Of a DNA stretch of 64,000 nucleotides, positions 28,772-37,699 are shown piece after piece. The stretch's first letter is position 1. Every line of letters begins with the position of its first letter. Both the position numbers and the translations under genes were made by a program. Origin of the DNA: Flavobacterium succinicans LMG 10402 (GTDB taxonomy: Bacteria > Bacteroidota > Bacteroidia > Flavobacteriales > Flavobacteriaceae). Location: assembly GCF_000611675.1 (NCBI RefSeq), contig NZ_JATV01000002.1, forward strand, positions 273,769 to 337,768, in the 5' to 3' direction. The notes under the pieces were generated by a model. It was given only the letters and a program-made list of their open reading frames with translations, did not search any database and had not been told where the DNA came from.

Positions 28772-29068
28772 CTACCTCAACACCACATCTCTAACCACAT
28801 CACGACGCAATTCCTCATTAATCATGGCAATTATTTTCGATTTCCCGTGACTCAATTCCTCCCTCAGTACTGAAGACGTTAAGGCTACATATAATATATT
28901 ACCTTTCAAAACCACATCTTGAGTATATGAATTTACACCATTGCCCATCAAATTTTTCCAAGCCTCACGAACATCAATCTGATTAAGACCTGTTTGCAGT
29001 TTATTCGCCTCAATAATATGCTTCAACACATCCCCTACCGTATTCTGATTATTTAGTCGTTTTGCCAT
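28772..29068 (-). CDS. DUF721 (DciA-like) protein
   Basis: 98 aa from ATG 29068; a TTG two codons earlier is possible. The DUF721 pattern is present (LNQIDVREAWKNLMG, then LYVALTSSVLREELSHGKSKII), with a short C-terminal tail. DciA proteins load the replicative helicase in many bacteria lacking DnaC; whether this Bacteroidota version does so is not shown. It overlaps the end of the upstream lipoprotein gene by 20 nt, so the two are translationally linked. Confidence 0.85.
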   Translation of the reverse strand: MAKRLNNQNTVGDVLKHIIEANKLQTGLNQIDVREAWKNLMGNGVNSYTQDVVLKGNILYVALTSSVLREELSHGKSKIIAMINEELRRDVVRDVVLR

Positions 29069-29489
29069 TGTCAATAATTTTTATCGGACCTGTTTTTTTA
29101 TAGTGATACTCTTTTTGCTCTGCATTTTTTAAGACCAATTCCTTTGCATCAATCTTTATCAATTCCTCTGACCATTGCGCAAAATCAGTCTTGAAATCTA
29201 GAAAAATTTGATCATTTTTCTCTCGAACACGAATCGTTTCTACCAAATCATTCGCCTGAAACGTACCGTCCAATTGCGGCATTACTTTCTTTCTAAATCC
29301 AGTATCGCCTTTTATTTCAAAATAATCAAAACTATCATTGCTCGGGTATTCTTTATCCGCACCCTCTTCAAAAACCACCTTCTCAATCTCCCAATACCCA
29401 TTCAACAAAGTCACCGATTCTTTCTCAACTTTAGATTGACACCCTAAAAAAAACAAACAAAGGGTTACTACTACAACTACTTTTTTCAT
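29049..29489 (-). CDS. Hypothetical lipoprotein
   Basis: 146 aa. The signal peptide ends in FFLGCQS (lipobox Cys17). The mature part is beta-rich (LNGYWEIEKVVFEEG, YFEIKGDTGFRKKV) and resembles lipocalin-like small lipoproteins that begin with a GxW motif, but no named family is certain. First gene of a two-gene unit with the DUF721 protein. Confidence 0.75.
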   Translation of the reverse strand: MKKVVVVVTLCLFFLGCQSKVEKESVTLLNGYWEIEKVVFEEGADKEYPSNDSFDYFEIKGDTGFRKKVMPQLDGTFQANDLVETIRVREKNDQIFLDFKTDFAQWSEELIKIDAKELVLKNAEQKEYHYKKTGPIKIIDNGKTTK

Positions 29490-29517
29490 AGAATATTTTT
29501 AATTTTTATAAGGAGCT

Positions 29518-29588
29518 ATTTCCTGCTGTCCACTATATCTTGTCGTCCCGAACCCCGGGACCAAAAGGATGCCGTTCCCATCAGGGCT
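29518..29588 (-). ncRNA. Structured intergenic element, copy A
   Basis: Read on the minus strand, AGCCCTGATGGGAACGGCAT leads to CCTTTTG, then a perfect hairpin GTCCCG/CGGGAC (plus 29545-29550 and 29556-29561), then AAGATATAG and an outer arm. The outer helix is CCTG with CAGG (29582-29585 with 29522-29525). Copy B at 41647 has the same conserved segments but different bases in both helices. It lies upstream of the lipoprotein gene at 29489, in the same orientation. It may be a structured RNA or an RNA-like mobile repeat; expression is not shown. Confidence 0.5.
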
Positions 29589-29590
29589 AG

Positions 29591-29779
29591 AAAAACAGTG
29601 CACAACAACACCTCTGCTCTAATTACAAAGTACGCGTAAATCAAGTAAAGAAACAAAGAAAAACAGTTCGCATTCCACATTTTAAAACAAAAAGGAAAGC
29701 AACTAAAAAAAAATTAAAAAGATGGAAAAACAATAAATTAGTATAGAAAAAGCAAGGAAAAATCAGCTTTTATCAAATT
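29591..29779. other. Intergenic spacer, nothing recognised
   Basis: About 190 nt of A-rich sequence between structured element copy A and the small gene at 29780. No promoter, hairpin or reading frame stands out. With copy A and the leader of the lipoprotein gene, it makes up the 290-nt space 29490-29779. Confidence 0.4.
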
Positions 29780-29941
29780 TTACTTAGCACTAAACTTCTT
29801 GTAAATACCAATTAAAAAAAGAACCCCGCCAGCTCCTAGAAAAAAGCCATACGCATAATCCATTTTACCTCTAACAAAATTAGCCAAGACAAGACAAATC
29901 ATACTGATGAAGTACAAATATAAAGGGCTAAAATTTTTCAC
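29780..29941 (-). CDS. Small two-helix membrane protein (53 aa) behind ftsY
   Basis: From GTG 29941 the frame stays open for 53 codons: two hydrophobic segments (about residues 7-23 and 30-47) around a short charged turn (VRGKMD), then a basic tail (YKKFSAK). The gene begins 6 nt after the ftsY stop on the same strand. The glycine-rich second helix (GFFLGAGGVLFLIGIY) is typical of a real small membrane protein. Family not recognised. Confidence 0.65.
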   Translation of the reverse strand: MKNFSPLYLYFISMICLVLANFVRGKMDYAYGFFLGAGGVLFLIGIYKKFSAK

Positions 29942-29947
29942 ATCAAA

Positions 29948-30901
29948 CTATTTAAAGAAAGAATCTACGAACTCATACTTATTAAAGACTTGTAAATCTT
30001 CAATTCCTTCACCTACTCCAATATATTTTACTGGAATCTGGAACTGGTCCGAAATACCAATAACAACGCCACCTTTGGCCGTTCCGTCTAATTTAGTAAC
30101 CGCAAGAGAAGTAACTTCGGTAGCAGCCGTAAATTGTTTGGCTTGTTCAAAAGCGTTTTGACCTGTAGAACCATCTAGTACCAAAAGTACATCATGAGGC
30201 GCATCAGCAACCACTTTTTGCATCACACGTTTCACTTTTGATAGCTCATTCATTAAATTGATTTTATTATGCAAACGTCCAGCGGTATCAATAATCACAA
30301 TATCGGCATTTTGTGCCACCGCTGATTGCAAAGTATCAAAAGCTACAGAAGCTGGGTCACTTCCCATCTCCTGACGCACTATAGGCACTCCAACACGATC
30401 TGCCCAAATTTGTAACTGATCGATAGCTGCCGCACGGAAAGTATCCGCCGCTCCAAGAACAACATTGTATCCTGACTTTTTAAACTGATAAGCCAATTTA
30501 CCAATAGTAGTGGTTTTACCCACTCCATTTACGCCTACCACCATCAATACATAAGGTTTAGTATTGATTGGTACTACAAATTCTGAAGCTTCTCCGTTAT
30601 TAGTTTCAGATAACAAGCCAGCAATTTCTTCTTGAAGAATTGCATTTAACTCATCAACCCCTAAATATTTATCTGCTGCAACACGATTTTCAATACGAGT
30701 AATAATTTTTAAAGTAGTAGCAACTCCAACATCTGAAGCTACTAAAATTTCTTCCAAATTATCAAGCACATCATCATCTACTTTTGACTTACCGGCAACA
30801 GCTTTTGTTAATTTTGTAAAAAAATTAGTCTTTGTTTTCTCGAGTCCTTTATCTAAAGACTGCTTCTTATCGGAGGAAAAAATACGTTTAAAAAAACTCA
30901 T
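29948..30901 (-). CDS. ftsY: Signal recognition particle receptor FtsY
   Basis: 317 aa, the short form lacking the long acidic A domain. It docks SRP-ribosome complexes at the membrane with GTP hydrolysis. The helical N domain covers residues about 20-90. The G domain has G1 GVNGVGKTTTIGKLA, the DTFRAAAIDQL insertion motif, G3 DTAGRLHNK and G4 TKLDGTAKGG, then a C-terminal amphipathic helix. It lies downstream of the rpmB-rpmG-DUF4295 cluster on the same strand but beyond a hairpin with a U-run, so it may be expressed at lower level or separately. Confidence 0.97.
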   Translation of the reverse strand: MSFFKRIFSSDKKQSLDKGLEKTKTNFFTKLTKAVAGKSKVDDDVLDNLEEILVASDVGVATTLKIITRIENRVAADKYLGVDELNAILQEEIAGLLSETNNGEASEFVVPINTKPYVLMVVGVNGVGKTTTIGKLAYQFKKSGYNVVLGAADTFRAAAIDQLQIWADRVGVPIVRQEMGSDPASVAFDTLQSAVAQNADIVIIDTAGRLHNKINLMNELSKVKRVMQKVVADAPHDVLLVLDGSTGQNAFEQAKQFTAATEVTSLAVTKLDGTAKGGVVIGISDQFQIPVKYIGVGEGIEDLQVFNKYEFVDSFFK

Positions 30902-30957
30902 TTGGGCTAGTTTAAGTAGGTCATGAAAAAAATCAATGCAATATTTGAAAGCGTAAA

Positions 30958-30999
30958 TATAAAAAATAAAAAAGCTACTTCCGAAAGAAAGTAGCTTTT
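30958..30999 (-). terminator. Terminator between DUF4295 gene and ftsY
   Basis: On the minus strand AAAAGCTACTT (30999-30989) pairs with AAGTAGCTTTT (30980-30970), followed by a T-rich tract. It would end, wholly or in part, the ribosomal-protein transcript before ftsY. Confidence 0.75.
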
Positions 31000-31017
31000 A
31001 TATAAATTGTATGAAAA

Positions 31018-31170
31018 TTATTTCTTTTTCAAGAATTCATCAACTGCTTCAGGAGCCATAATAGATTCTACGAATGTATAAGCACCAGTCTTAGGAGATT
31101 TCACCATTTTAATGGCTTTTGATAATCTCTTAGAAGCGGTTTGTAACGATGCTACGGTTTTCTTTGCCAT
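31018..31170 (-). CDS. DUF4295 protein
   Basis: 50 aa, from ATG 31170. The sequence is short and basic (MAKKTVASLQTASKRLSKAI, later KSPKTGAYTF) and ends DEFLKKK. DUF4295 proteins are Bacteroidota-specific and sit directly behind rpmG, which is the case here (67-nt gap). A ribosome-associated role is suggested by the neighbourhood and the basic composition; it is not demonstrated. Confidence 0.9.
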   Translation of the reverse strand: MAKKTVASLQTASKRLSKAIKMVKSPKTGAYTFVESIMAPEAVDEFLKKK

Positions 31171-31237
31171 GATTCAAATGTTATTTGTATTTTAAAAATC
31201 TCTAATTAAACAATTGAGACTTTAAAACCACTTGTTA

Positions 31238-31420
31238 TTACTTAATTTCTTTGTGAACAGTTACTCTTTTCAAGATTGGATTAAATTTTTTAATCTCTAA
31301 TCTGTCTGGAGTATTTTTTTTGTTCTTTGTTGTGATGTATCTTGAAGTCCCTGCAACACCAGTTGTTTTGTGTTCAGTACATTCTAAAATTACTTGGATT
31401 CTATTACCTTTCTTTGCCAT
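31238..31420 (-). CDS. rpmG: 50S ribosomal protein L33
   Basis: 60 aa. [18 protein letters not shown] and the internal [21 protein letters not shown] pattern are those of L33; the cysteine quartet of the zinc-binding form is reduced to one Cys, so this is the zinc-independent type. Part of rpmB-rpmG-DUF4295. Confidence 0.97.
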   Translation of the reverse strand: MAKKGNRIQVILECTEHKTTGVAGTSRYITTKNKKNTPDRLEIKKFNPILKRVTVHKEIK

Positions 31421-31449
31421 CTTGCTATATAGTTATTATTGGAAAAAGA

Positions 31450-31686
31450 TTATTTGATAAATCCTTCTGATTGCGCTTTTTTCAAAACAGCAGCAATTCC
31501 ATTTTTATTAATTGTTTTTATCGTAGATGCTGCTACTCTAAGAGTAATCCATCTATCTTCTTCTGGAAGATAAAAACGCTTTTTCACTAAGTTTACAGAA
31601 AACTTTCTCTTAGTTTTATTCATAGCGTGAGAAACGTTATTTCCTACCATCGCTCTTTTACCTGTAAGGTCACAAACTCTTGACAT
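31450..31686 (-). CDS. rpmB: 50S ribosomal protein L28
   Basis: 78 aa, starting [20 protein letters not shown], the family hallmark, with [20 protein letters not shown] in the middle. First gene of the small ribosomal cluster, with its own promoter at 31722-31753. Confidence 0.97.
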   Translation of the reverse strand: MSRVCDLTGKRAMVGNNVSHAMNKTKRKFSVNLVKKRFYLPEEDRWITLRVAASTIKTINKNGIAAVLKKAQSEGFIK

Positions 31687-31721
31687 TATCTTATCTTTTA
31701 TCGTTATTCAAAATCAGGGTG

Positions 31722-31753
31722 CAAAGAAAAGAAAAATAAACGGATGAAACAAA
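31722..31753 (-). promoter_or_regulatory. Promoter of the rpmB-rpmG-DUF4295 operon
   Basis: On the minus strand TTTG (31753-31750), a 20-nt spacer and TTTCTTTG (31729-31722). The second base of the -7 box deviates (T for A), but spacing and the TTTG ends fit. It lies 36 nt ahead of the rpmB ATG. Confidence 0.5.
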
Positions 31754-31759
31754 AAATTA

Positions 31760-33010
31760 TTACACATTTTTTAAAATTTCTTTTTGCATCATTTCCAAAC
31801 TCTTAGTTACCGCTCTATCGATAACTTTCTCACGGGGCTGACCAAAATTAAACGCTTCCACTAGTACACCATTTGGTGTAGCCAAGGCAATAAAAACACT
31901 ACCAACACTAGCCTCAGAGTCACCTTTTGCTGGTCCAGCATTACCAGTAGTCGCAATAGCATAATCCGTTTGGAATATTTTTTGAGCATTCACCGCCATC
32001 TCTTTTGCCACCTCTCCACTAACCACACTATGCTGTTCAATCGTCTCAGGACGCACTTCCAACAACTTAATTTTCATCGCAGTAGCATATGCCACTATAC
32101 TCCCTTTATAGTAACCAGAAGCCCCAGGGACACTTGCGATTAATTGTGCTATTTTACCTCCCGTACAACTTTCAGCCGTAGCGATTGTCCTATTTTTTTG
32201 AACTAACATACGACCAACAACAACTTCCAAAGTTTCTTCCTCATCAAACCCCACAATAATATCACCAATAAGATTTTGTAAAGATGCCAACAAATCGTGC
32301 AACGCCGCTTCCAAAAACTGCTTATCTTTTCCTCTTGCCGTCAACCGTAAACGCACCCGACCTGGAGCTGGCAAATACGCTAAGCTCACAAAGTTAGGCA
32401 AATCATCCTCCCATTGCTCAATGCGTTCAGCCACCAAACTTTCGCCTTGACCATAAGTAAGCACAGTTTTATGTATAATAAAAGGACGCTCGTATTCGCT
32501 AACTATTTTAGGTACCACTAGATAATCCACCAAATATTTCATTTCATAAGGCACTCCAGGTAGCGATACAAAAACGGTATTTTCTTTTTTGAGCCACATT
32601 CCCGGAGCCGTACCCACTTCATTATGCAATACCGTAGCCTTCGAGGGCACCAAAGCTTGGTCGATATTCATTTGCGAAGCTTTTCGCTGTAATGCTTTTT
32701 CAATTAAAGCTACAACATGCAACTCAACCTCAACATTACGAACAAGCGTATCCTCAAAATAATCACAAATCGTTTTTTTAGTAACATCATCTTTTGTCGG
32801 CCCTAAACCACCAGTAATCACCACCAACTCCACCTTATTCTGCAAAGAAGCAAACGTATCCAAAATAGCTTTTCTATCATCACTAATAGAAAGCATCTCT
32901 TTAACCTCAACCCCTATTCGATCCAGTGCTTTTGCAATGTAAGCTGAATTGGTATCAATAATTTGCCCAATAAGAATTTCGTCACCGATAGTAATTATGG
33001 TTGCTTTCAT
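31760..33010 (-). CDS. CinA-family nicotinamide-nucleotide amidase
   Basis: 416 aa. The N-terminal MoCF-like domain (about 1-170) shows [19 protein letters not shown] and [14 protein letters not shown]; the C-terminal amidase domain (about 260-416) shows [17 protein letters not shown] and [12 protein letters not shown]. The amidase recycles NMN from NAD breakdown; the first domain may be an ADP-ribose pyrophosphatase. It lies 73 nt upstream of rpmB, and the rpmB promoter falls in that gap. Confidence 0.93.
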   Translation of the reverse strand: MKATIITIGDEILIGQIIDTNSAYIAKALDRIGVEVKEMLSISDDRKAILDTFASLQNKVELVVITGGLGPTKDDVTKKTICDYFEDTLVRNVEVELHVVALIEKALQRKASQMNIDQALVPSKATVLHNEVGTAPGMWLKKENTVFVSLPGVPYEMKYLVDYLVVPKIVSEYERPFIIHKTVLTYGQGESLVAERIEQWEDDLPNFVSLAYLPAPGRVRLRLTARGKDKQFLEAALHDLLASLQNLIGDIIVGFDEEETLEVVVGRMLVQKNRTIATAESCTGGKIAQLIASVPGASGYYKGSIVAYATAMKIKLLEVRPETIEQHSVVSGEVAKEMAVNAQKIFQTDYAIATTGNAGPAKGDSEASVGSVFIALATPNGVLVEAFNFGQPREKVIDRAVTKSLEMMQKEILKNV

Positions 33011-33052
33011 ATACTAATAAAATTGAAATGAATATCCTTTTCGAATCAGCTA

Positions 33053-33397
33053 TTACAAGTCAAAATCCTTTTTGATTTCCTTAATAGCATCTTTTACCCT
33101 TTTTTTGAGGCTCTTGAAAGTTTCTATAATATCTTTTTTTCGACCTTCGGTTTTAGTCCAAGCTTCTATTTGGAGAATTTCTTCAAATGCGACATTTAAT
33201 CCGATTAAATCAAGAGTAGGTTTGGTCTTGTGCGCGTAGGCGTATGCTAATTTATGATCGCTCTCATCAATTCCTTCTTTGATTTTTTTCAAATCTTCTG
33301 GAACTTCAGTAACAAAAAGAGTTAAAATTTGCAACACAAATTCTGGATCATTGTCCGAAAGCGCATACACTTTGGAAAGGTTGTATTTTAAAGCCAT
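33053..33397 (-). CDS. HPt domain phosphotransfer protein
   Basis: 114 aa, a single four-helix bundle with phospho-accepting His56 in AYAHKTKPTLDLIG, matching the HPt motif. Such proteins relay phosphate from hybrid kinases to regulators. No hybrid kinase is nearby, so its partners are elsewhere. Its ATG overlaps the stop of the FAH-family gene (TAATG), so translation is coupled. Confidence 0.85.
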   Translation of the reverse strand: MALKYNLSKVYALSDNDPEFVLQILTLFVTEVPEDLKKIKEGIDESDHKLAYAYAHKTKPTLDLIGLNVAFEEILQIEAWTKTEGRKKDIIETFKSLKKRVKDAIKEIKKDFDL

Positions 33398-34008
33398 TAT
33401 TTTACTTGTATTCTAAATAATTGTTGTCCTTCTAAAAATCCTTCTAAAACATCATTGGGTTGCACAGCAGCAACTCCAGCTGGTGTTCCGGTAAAAATGA
33501 TATCTCCTATTTTCAACGTAAAAAACTGCGAAACATAAGCAATCAACTCATCAATAGACCATAACATATGACTAGAACAACCTTTTTGAACGCTTTGTCC
33601 GTTATTAGTTAACTCAAATGTAAGATTTTCAAGTGAACTAAAGTGAGTTTTAGGCAAAAAATCTCCAATCACTGCCGAACCATCAAAAGCCTTTGCTTTT
33701 TCCCAAGGCAATCCTTTTTGTTTTAGTTTTTCCTGTAAATCTCTTGCCGTAAAATCGATTCCAACACTAATTTCTTCATAATATTTATGTGCAAACTTAG
33801 GTTCGATGTATTTTCCAACTTTACTAATTTTTACAATCAACTCAATTTCGTGATGAATATCCTCTGAAAATTCTGGAATCACGAAAGGATGCTGCTTTAG
33901 TAAAATAGCCGAATCAGGCTTCATAAAAACCACTGGCTCCTCTGGACGTTCGTTTTTTAACTCTTCAATATGGTTGACATAGTTCCTGCCAATGCAAATT
34001 ATTTTCAT
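33397..34008 (-). CDS. Fumarylacetoacetate hydrolase family protein
   Basis: 203 aa, the short FAHD1-like form. It opens MKIICIGRNYVNHIEEL; metal-binding acidic residues appear in HHEIELIVKI and VGIDFTARDLQ. FIGRNY/FMKP patterns and IIFTGTPAGVAAVQPND are typical. Members act as acylpyruvate hydrolases or oxaloacetate decarboxylases; which one cannot be told. Overlaps the HPt gene by 1 nt. Confidence 0.9.
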   Translation of the reverse strand: MKIICIGRNYVNHIEELKNERPEEPVVFMKPDSAILLKQHPFVIPEFSEDIHHEIELIVKISKVGKYIEPKFAHKYYEEISVGIDFTARDLQEKLKQKGLPWEKAKAFDGSAVIGDFLPKTHFSSLENLTFELTNNGQSVQKGCSSHMLWSIDELIAYVSQFFTLKIGDIIFTGTPAGVAAVQPNDVLEGFLEGQQLFRIQVK

Positions 34009-34013
34009 AACTT

Positions 34014-34084
34014 AAGTGAATAGTAATTAGTAAAAAGTAATTAGCAAACACATACTATTCACTAATTACTTTTCACTAATCACT
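34014..34084. repeat. Low-complexity inverted repeat spacer
   Basis: Near-tandem words of the type AGTAATTAGT are repeated, and AGTGAATAGT (about 34017) is complementary to ACTATTCACT (about 34054). The whole spacer between two minus-strand genes is built this way. Similar word-like repeats occur at 28.6, 38.9, 54.7 and 55.65 kb. Confidence 0.6.
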
Positions 34085-34855
34085 CTATTTTGTGTTTAAC
34101 TTTCTTAATTTAATGGCTGTAAGTACTTTTTTGGTATACAAAGGAAAATCGGCGTTTTGAATCCAGCTAAAATAACCAGGCTCCGTCTCTAATACCTTTT
34201 CAACCTTAACACCTTTATGCTTTCCAAAAGTAAAAATCTCTTCATCGTCTTTATCAAAAGCAATCATTCCAGCGAAATCGGCTATTTTTTTTCTTGTCGT
34301 AAATTCGGACAACACTTTCATATCGTTTTCCAACTCAGGATAGCGATCCAATTGTGCTTTTAAAATTTCGTAAGTAGCCATCGTATCTGCTTCGGCTGAA
34401 TGAGCATTTTCGAGCGAATTACCGGTGTAAAATTTCAATGCCGCCGCTAGCGTACGTTCTTCCATTTTATGAAAAATAGTCTGTACATCTACAGAAACTC
34501 TATTCTTCATATCAAAATCAACTCCTGCTCTCAACAATTCCTCAGCCAATAAAGGAATATCAAAACGATCTGAATTGAATCCAGCCAAATCAGCATCCTT
34601 TATCATATTGTACACCTGCGAAGCCAATTCTTTGAAGGTGGGCTCGTTGGCTACTTTTTCATTAGTAATCCCATGCACCGCAGTTGTCTCAGCAGGAATA
34701 GGAATGGTTGGATTGACCAACCAGGTTTTACTTTCTTTGTTTCCGTTGGGGAAAACTTTAAAAATTGAAATCTCTACAATGCGATCTTTCCCAATATCAA
34801 TACCTGTTGTTTCAAGATCGAAAAAACAAATGGGTCTATTTAATTTCAGTTCCAT
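34085..34855 (-). CDS. DnaQ-like 3'-5' exonuclease
   Basis: 256 aa. DEDDh exonuclease core: Exo I FFDLETTGIDIGKDRIVEI, Exo II around LAGFNSDRFDIPLLAEEL, Exo III HSAEADTMATYEIL. A C-terminal segment (about 205-250: FTFGKHKGVKVEKV then YFSWIQNADFP) is of the DUF3820/ExoX tail type. It likely degrades or proofreads DNA from the 3' end; the exact partner is unknown. Confidence 0.93.
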   Translation of the reverse strand: MELKLNRPICFFDLETTGIDIGKDRIVEISIFKVFPNGNKESKTWLVNPTIPIPAETTAVHGITNEKVANEPTFKELASQVYNMIKDADLAGFNSDRFDIPLLAEELLRAGVDFDMKNRVSVDVQTIFHKMEERTLAAALKFYTGNSLENAHSAEADTMATYEILKAQLDRYPELENDMKVLSEFTTRKKIADFAGMIAFDKDDEEIFTFGKHKGVKVEKVLETEPGYFSWIQNADFPLYTKKVLTAIKLRKLNTK

Positions 34856-34974
34856 TTCATCCTATTATTTACAATTGCAAATATACTTTTTTAAGCAGGA
34901 CTAAAAAGACTTCTCTTTAATAAAATGGAACAAACAGAATGAAATCCAAATCTTTACAAAAAAATTAAAATAAA

Positions 34975-35010
34975 AAAACCGACATAAAATACATTATGTC
35001 GGTTTTGGAT
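34975..35010 (-). terminator. Terminator of the E2 gene
   Basis: AAAACCGACATA (34975-34986) pairs with TATGTCGGTTTT (34995-35006). On the minus strand a T-rich tract follows, 14 nt after the end of the acyltransferase gene. Confidence 0.8.
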
Positions 35011-35023
35011 TGTTAGTTTTTTA

Positions 35024-36337
35024 TTAAAAATCCCTATTTGGATCAAATGCCTCTAAATATTCTGCTACTCTTTTCACAAAACTTCCTCCTAATGCGCCAT
35101 CTACCACACGGTGATCATACGAATGAGACAAGAACATTTTTTGACGAATTCCAATAAAATCACCTTCTGGCGTTTCGATTACCGCTGGCACTTTTCGAAT
35201 AGCCCCTAGCGCCAAAATACCTACTTGCGGCTGGTTGATAATCGGTGTTCCAAAAACAGAACCAAAAGTCCCCACATTGGTCACCGTATAGGTTCCGCCT
35301 TGTGTATCGTCTGGCTTTAATTTTCCGGCTTTCGCACGATTTCCTAAATCATTTACTGCTTTTGCCATTCCCACCAAATTCAATTGATCGGCATTTTTGA
35401 TAACAGGAACAATTAAATTTCCGTTTGGCAAAGCGGCTGCCATACCCAAATTGATGTTTTTCTTTTTGATAATAAAATCACCATCAACTGAAATATTCAT
35501 TCCTGGAAAATCTTTCAAAGCTTTCGCCACAGCCTCCATAAATATAGGAGTAAAAGTCAATTTCTCCCCTTCTCTCTTTTCAAAAGCAGTTTTTACACGA
35601 TCTCTCCATTTTACAATGTTAGTTACATCGACTTCAATGAATGACTGCACGTGAGCCGAGGTTTGAACAGAAGCTACCATATAACCCGAAATTAGCTTAC
35701 GCATTCTGTCCATTTCTACAATTTCGTCTCCACCATTAACAGAAACCGGAGCAGCTTTTGTAGCCACAGGAGTTGGCGACACAGACGACACTGTATCCAC
35801 CATTAATGATGGTGTAGCAACCACTTTAGGTTGATTTCCTCTATTTTTAATATACTCTAAAATATCAACTTTGGTAATTCTACCCTCTTTACCTGTTCCA
35901 GAAATAGTTTGTAATTCTACAACAGATACTCCTTCTTCTTTGGCAATATTTTTTACCAAAGGAGACAAAAACTTATCCGATTCCGTAAAATCTACTGGAG
36001 CAAGCACGGCTTCTTTAGCCAATTCAATTGACTTTTCGATTGCTACCACCTCTTCTGGAACTGCATTAGCAACAACAGATTCTGCAACTGCACCACCTTC
36101 GGTTTCAATAATAGCAATGGTTTGACCCACCTGAACCAAATCATTAATTTGAAACAATTGTTCTACTAATACCCCTGAAACTTCACTAGGCACCTCGCTA
36201 TCCACTTTGTCTGTAGCAATTTCTAATACTGCTTCGTCTGCTTCAATTGTTTCCCCTACTTGTTTCAACCAATTGGTAATGGTTGCTTCTGCAACACTTT
36301 CTCCCATTTTTGGAAGTTTTAATTCAAATCTTGCCAT
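35024..36337 (-). CDS. 2-oxo acid dehydrogenase E2 component (dihydrolipoamide acyltransferase)
   Basis: 437 aa. One lipoyl domain (about 1-76) with the lipoylated lysine in LEIATDKVDSEVPSEV, a peripheral subunit-binding domain (about 122-158; LSPLVKNIAKEEGV, GTGKEGRITKVDI), and a CAT-fold catalytic domain (about 205-437) with SHSYDHRVVDGALGG holding the active His and Asp. It passes acyl groups from lipoamide to CoA. The EIATDKVDSEV context is common in branched-chain or broad 2-oxoacid complexes. E1 and E3 genes are not adjacent. Monocistronic, with a terminator at 34975. Confidence 0.93.
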   Translation of the reverse strand: MARFELKLPKMGESVAEATITNWLKQVGETIEADEAVLEIATDKVDSEVPSEVSGVLVEQLFQINDLVQVGQTIAIIETEGGAVAESVVANAVPEEVVAIEKSIELAKEAVLAPVDFTESDKFLSPLVKNIAKEEGVSVVELQTISGTGKEGRITKVDILEYIKNRGNQPKVVATPSLMVDTVSSVSPTPVATKAAPVSVNGGDEIVEMDRMRKLISGYMVASVQTSAHVQSFIEVDVTNIVKWRDRVKTAFEKREGEKLTFTPIFMEAVAKALKDFPGMNISVDGDFIIKKKNINLGMAAALPNGNLIVPVIKNADQLNLVGMAKAVNDLGNRAKAGKLKPDDTQGGTYTVTNVGTFGSVFGTPIINQPQVGILALGAIRKVPAVIETPEGDFIGIRQKMFLSHSYDHRVVDGALGGSFVKRVAEYLEAFDPNRDF

Positions 36338-36402
36338 ATCAGTAACCTAAACGGTGTTTTTTATTTTCTGTTTGCGAAATTAACAAATAAATCGAATGTA
36401 AA

Positions 36403-37584
36403 TTACATTTTATATAAATTATTCGGAATTTTCAAAACCGTACCTCTTTCGTTATTATTATCACTTCCTATTAAAAAATTAGAACTTTTAGGAAGAATTT
36501 TAAAAGTAAATCCTCTATTCTTTAGTAATTCCAAAAAAGCGATGCATTCTTGAAAAGAAATATAATTATTATCCAGAAGTATTTCGATTCCTTTTTCCTT
36601 TATAAAAGAAGACGAATTTACCATTTTTTCTCCTTTTAAAGCATGAAACGCCACTTTTTTTCCCAAAGCCAACTGTAATTCCTGCGCCACTTTTTCATCT
36701 TCAGAAAAAAAACAATAGGCATTGAATTCTTTTTTATGTTTTGGTTTTCCTTGAAACATTTTTAAAATGGAAAACAAAATAATCCCTAACTCCATAAAAA
36801 TTTCAAAGAAAAAGGAAATTCTAAAATGTTTTTGATAAAAAAAACGCATGGCTTCTTGAAAGCGCTTCATGTAAGTACCATCTTTTACGGTACTTTCGCC
36901 TTTGTAATGCAAGACTGTCGTTTCGTGAAAATAAAAATTGTCTTTTCCTTTTTGCAACACCTGATAGGATAGGTCAATATCGTCTGAGTACATAAAGCAA
37001 TTTTCATCAAAACCACCCACTTCTAAGTACAATTCACGAGAGAGGAACATAAAAGCACCCACTAAAATATCGACTTTACCGGTTTGATCAGGCTGTAAAT
37101 GTTGCGCATAATACTTCGTGAAAATTGAAACAAAAGGAAACCATCTGTACAATCCCATGACTTTTGTAAAAGCTACCCAAGGTGTGGGAACCCCTCGTTT
37201 GCTTTCGGGTAAAAAATTTCCGGAACCATCAATGAGTTTTACACCAACAATGCCAAGATTTTTTTGAGCTTTAGCAAAAGCCAATACCTTCTCAAAAGTA
37301 TCTTCGGCTACAACAGTATCGGGATTCAAAACACAAAGATAGTCCCCTTTGGCAGCAGCAACTCCAATGTTATTGCCTTTTGAAAAACCCAGATTCTCTT
37401 TATTTTGAATCAATTGTATGGCTGGAAATCGTGTTCGCATCATCACGCAACTATCGTCAGAGGACGCATTGTCGACCACAATAATTTCGCCATCGATATT
37501 TTCTAACGCTTTTTGAACACTAAGTACACATTGTTCCAAGAAATAGCGCACGTTGTAATTGAGAATGATAACAGATAATTGCAT
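36403..37584 (-). CDS. Family 2 glycosyltransferase
   Basis: 393 aa. A GT-A domain (about 1-240) begins LSVIILNYNVRYFLEQCVLS with IVVDNASSDDS and LNPDTVV as nucleotide- and metal-binding strands. It resembles rhamnosyltransferases of cell-surface polysaccharides. A hydrophobic segment (about 262-280) could bind the membrane, and the last 100 residues form an unassigned tail. Donor and acceptor are unknown. Divergent from the gene at 37700. Confidence 0.9.
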   Translation of the reverse strand: MQLSVIILNYNVRYFLEQCVLSVQKALENIDGEIIVVDNASSDDSCVMMRTRFPAIQLIQNKENLGFSKGNNIGVAAAKGDYLCVLNPDTVVAEDTFEKVLAFAKAQKNLGIVGVKLIDGSGNFLPESKRGVPTPWVAFTKVMGLYRWFPFVSIFTKYYAQHLQPDQTGKVDILVGAFMFLSRELYLEVGGFDENCFMYSDDIDLSYQVLQKGKDNFYFHETTVLHYKGESTVKDGTYMKRFQEAMRFFYQKHFRISFFFEIFMELGIILFSILKMFQGKPKHKKEFNAYCFFSEDEKVAQELQLALGKKVAFHALKGEKMVNSSSFIKEKGIEILLDNNYISFQECIAFLELLKNRGFTFKILPKSSNFLIGSDNNNERGTVLKIPNNLYKM

Positions 37585-37634
37585 GATGCAAATATAATGA
37601 GATAAAATGCTTTCAAAAGCGTTACCAATCCTTC

Positions 37635-37666
37635 TTGTTATTAAAAGTTTATTACAACTATATTTC
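37635..37666 (+). promoter_or_regulatory. Bacteroidota-type promoter upstream of the secreted protein at 37700
   Basis: TTG at 37635-37637 and TATATTTC at 37659-37666 are 21 nt apart. This lies inside the longest open frame, arguing that the true start is at 37694 or 37700. Confidence 0.4.
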
Positions 37667-37699
37667 CGTATTTTTACCTTTCCCTTAGCATCAATGTTT

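Noticed and set aside
34085..34904. Plus-strand frame antisense to the exonuclease gene
   Set aside because: A shadow of the minus-strand coding sequence, which carries all exonuclease motifs.
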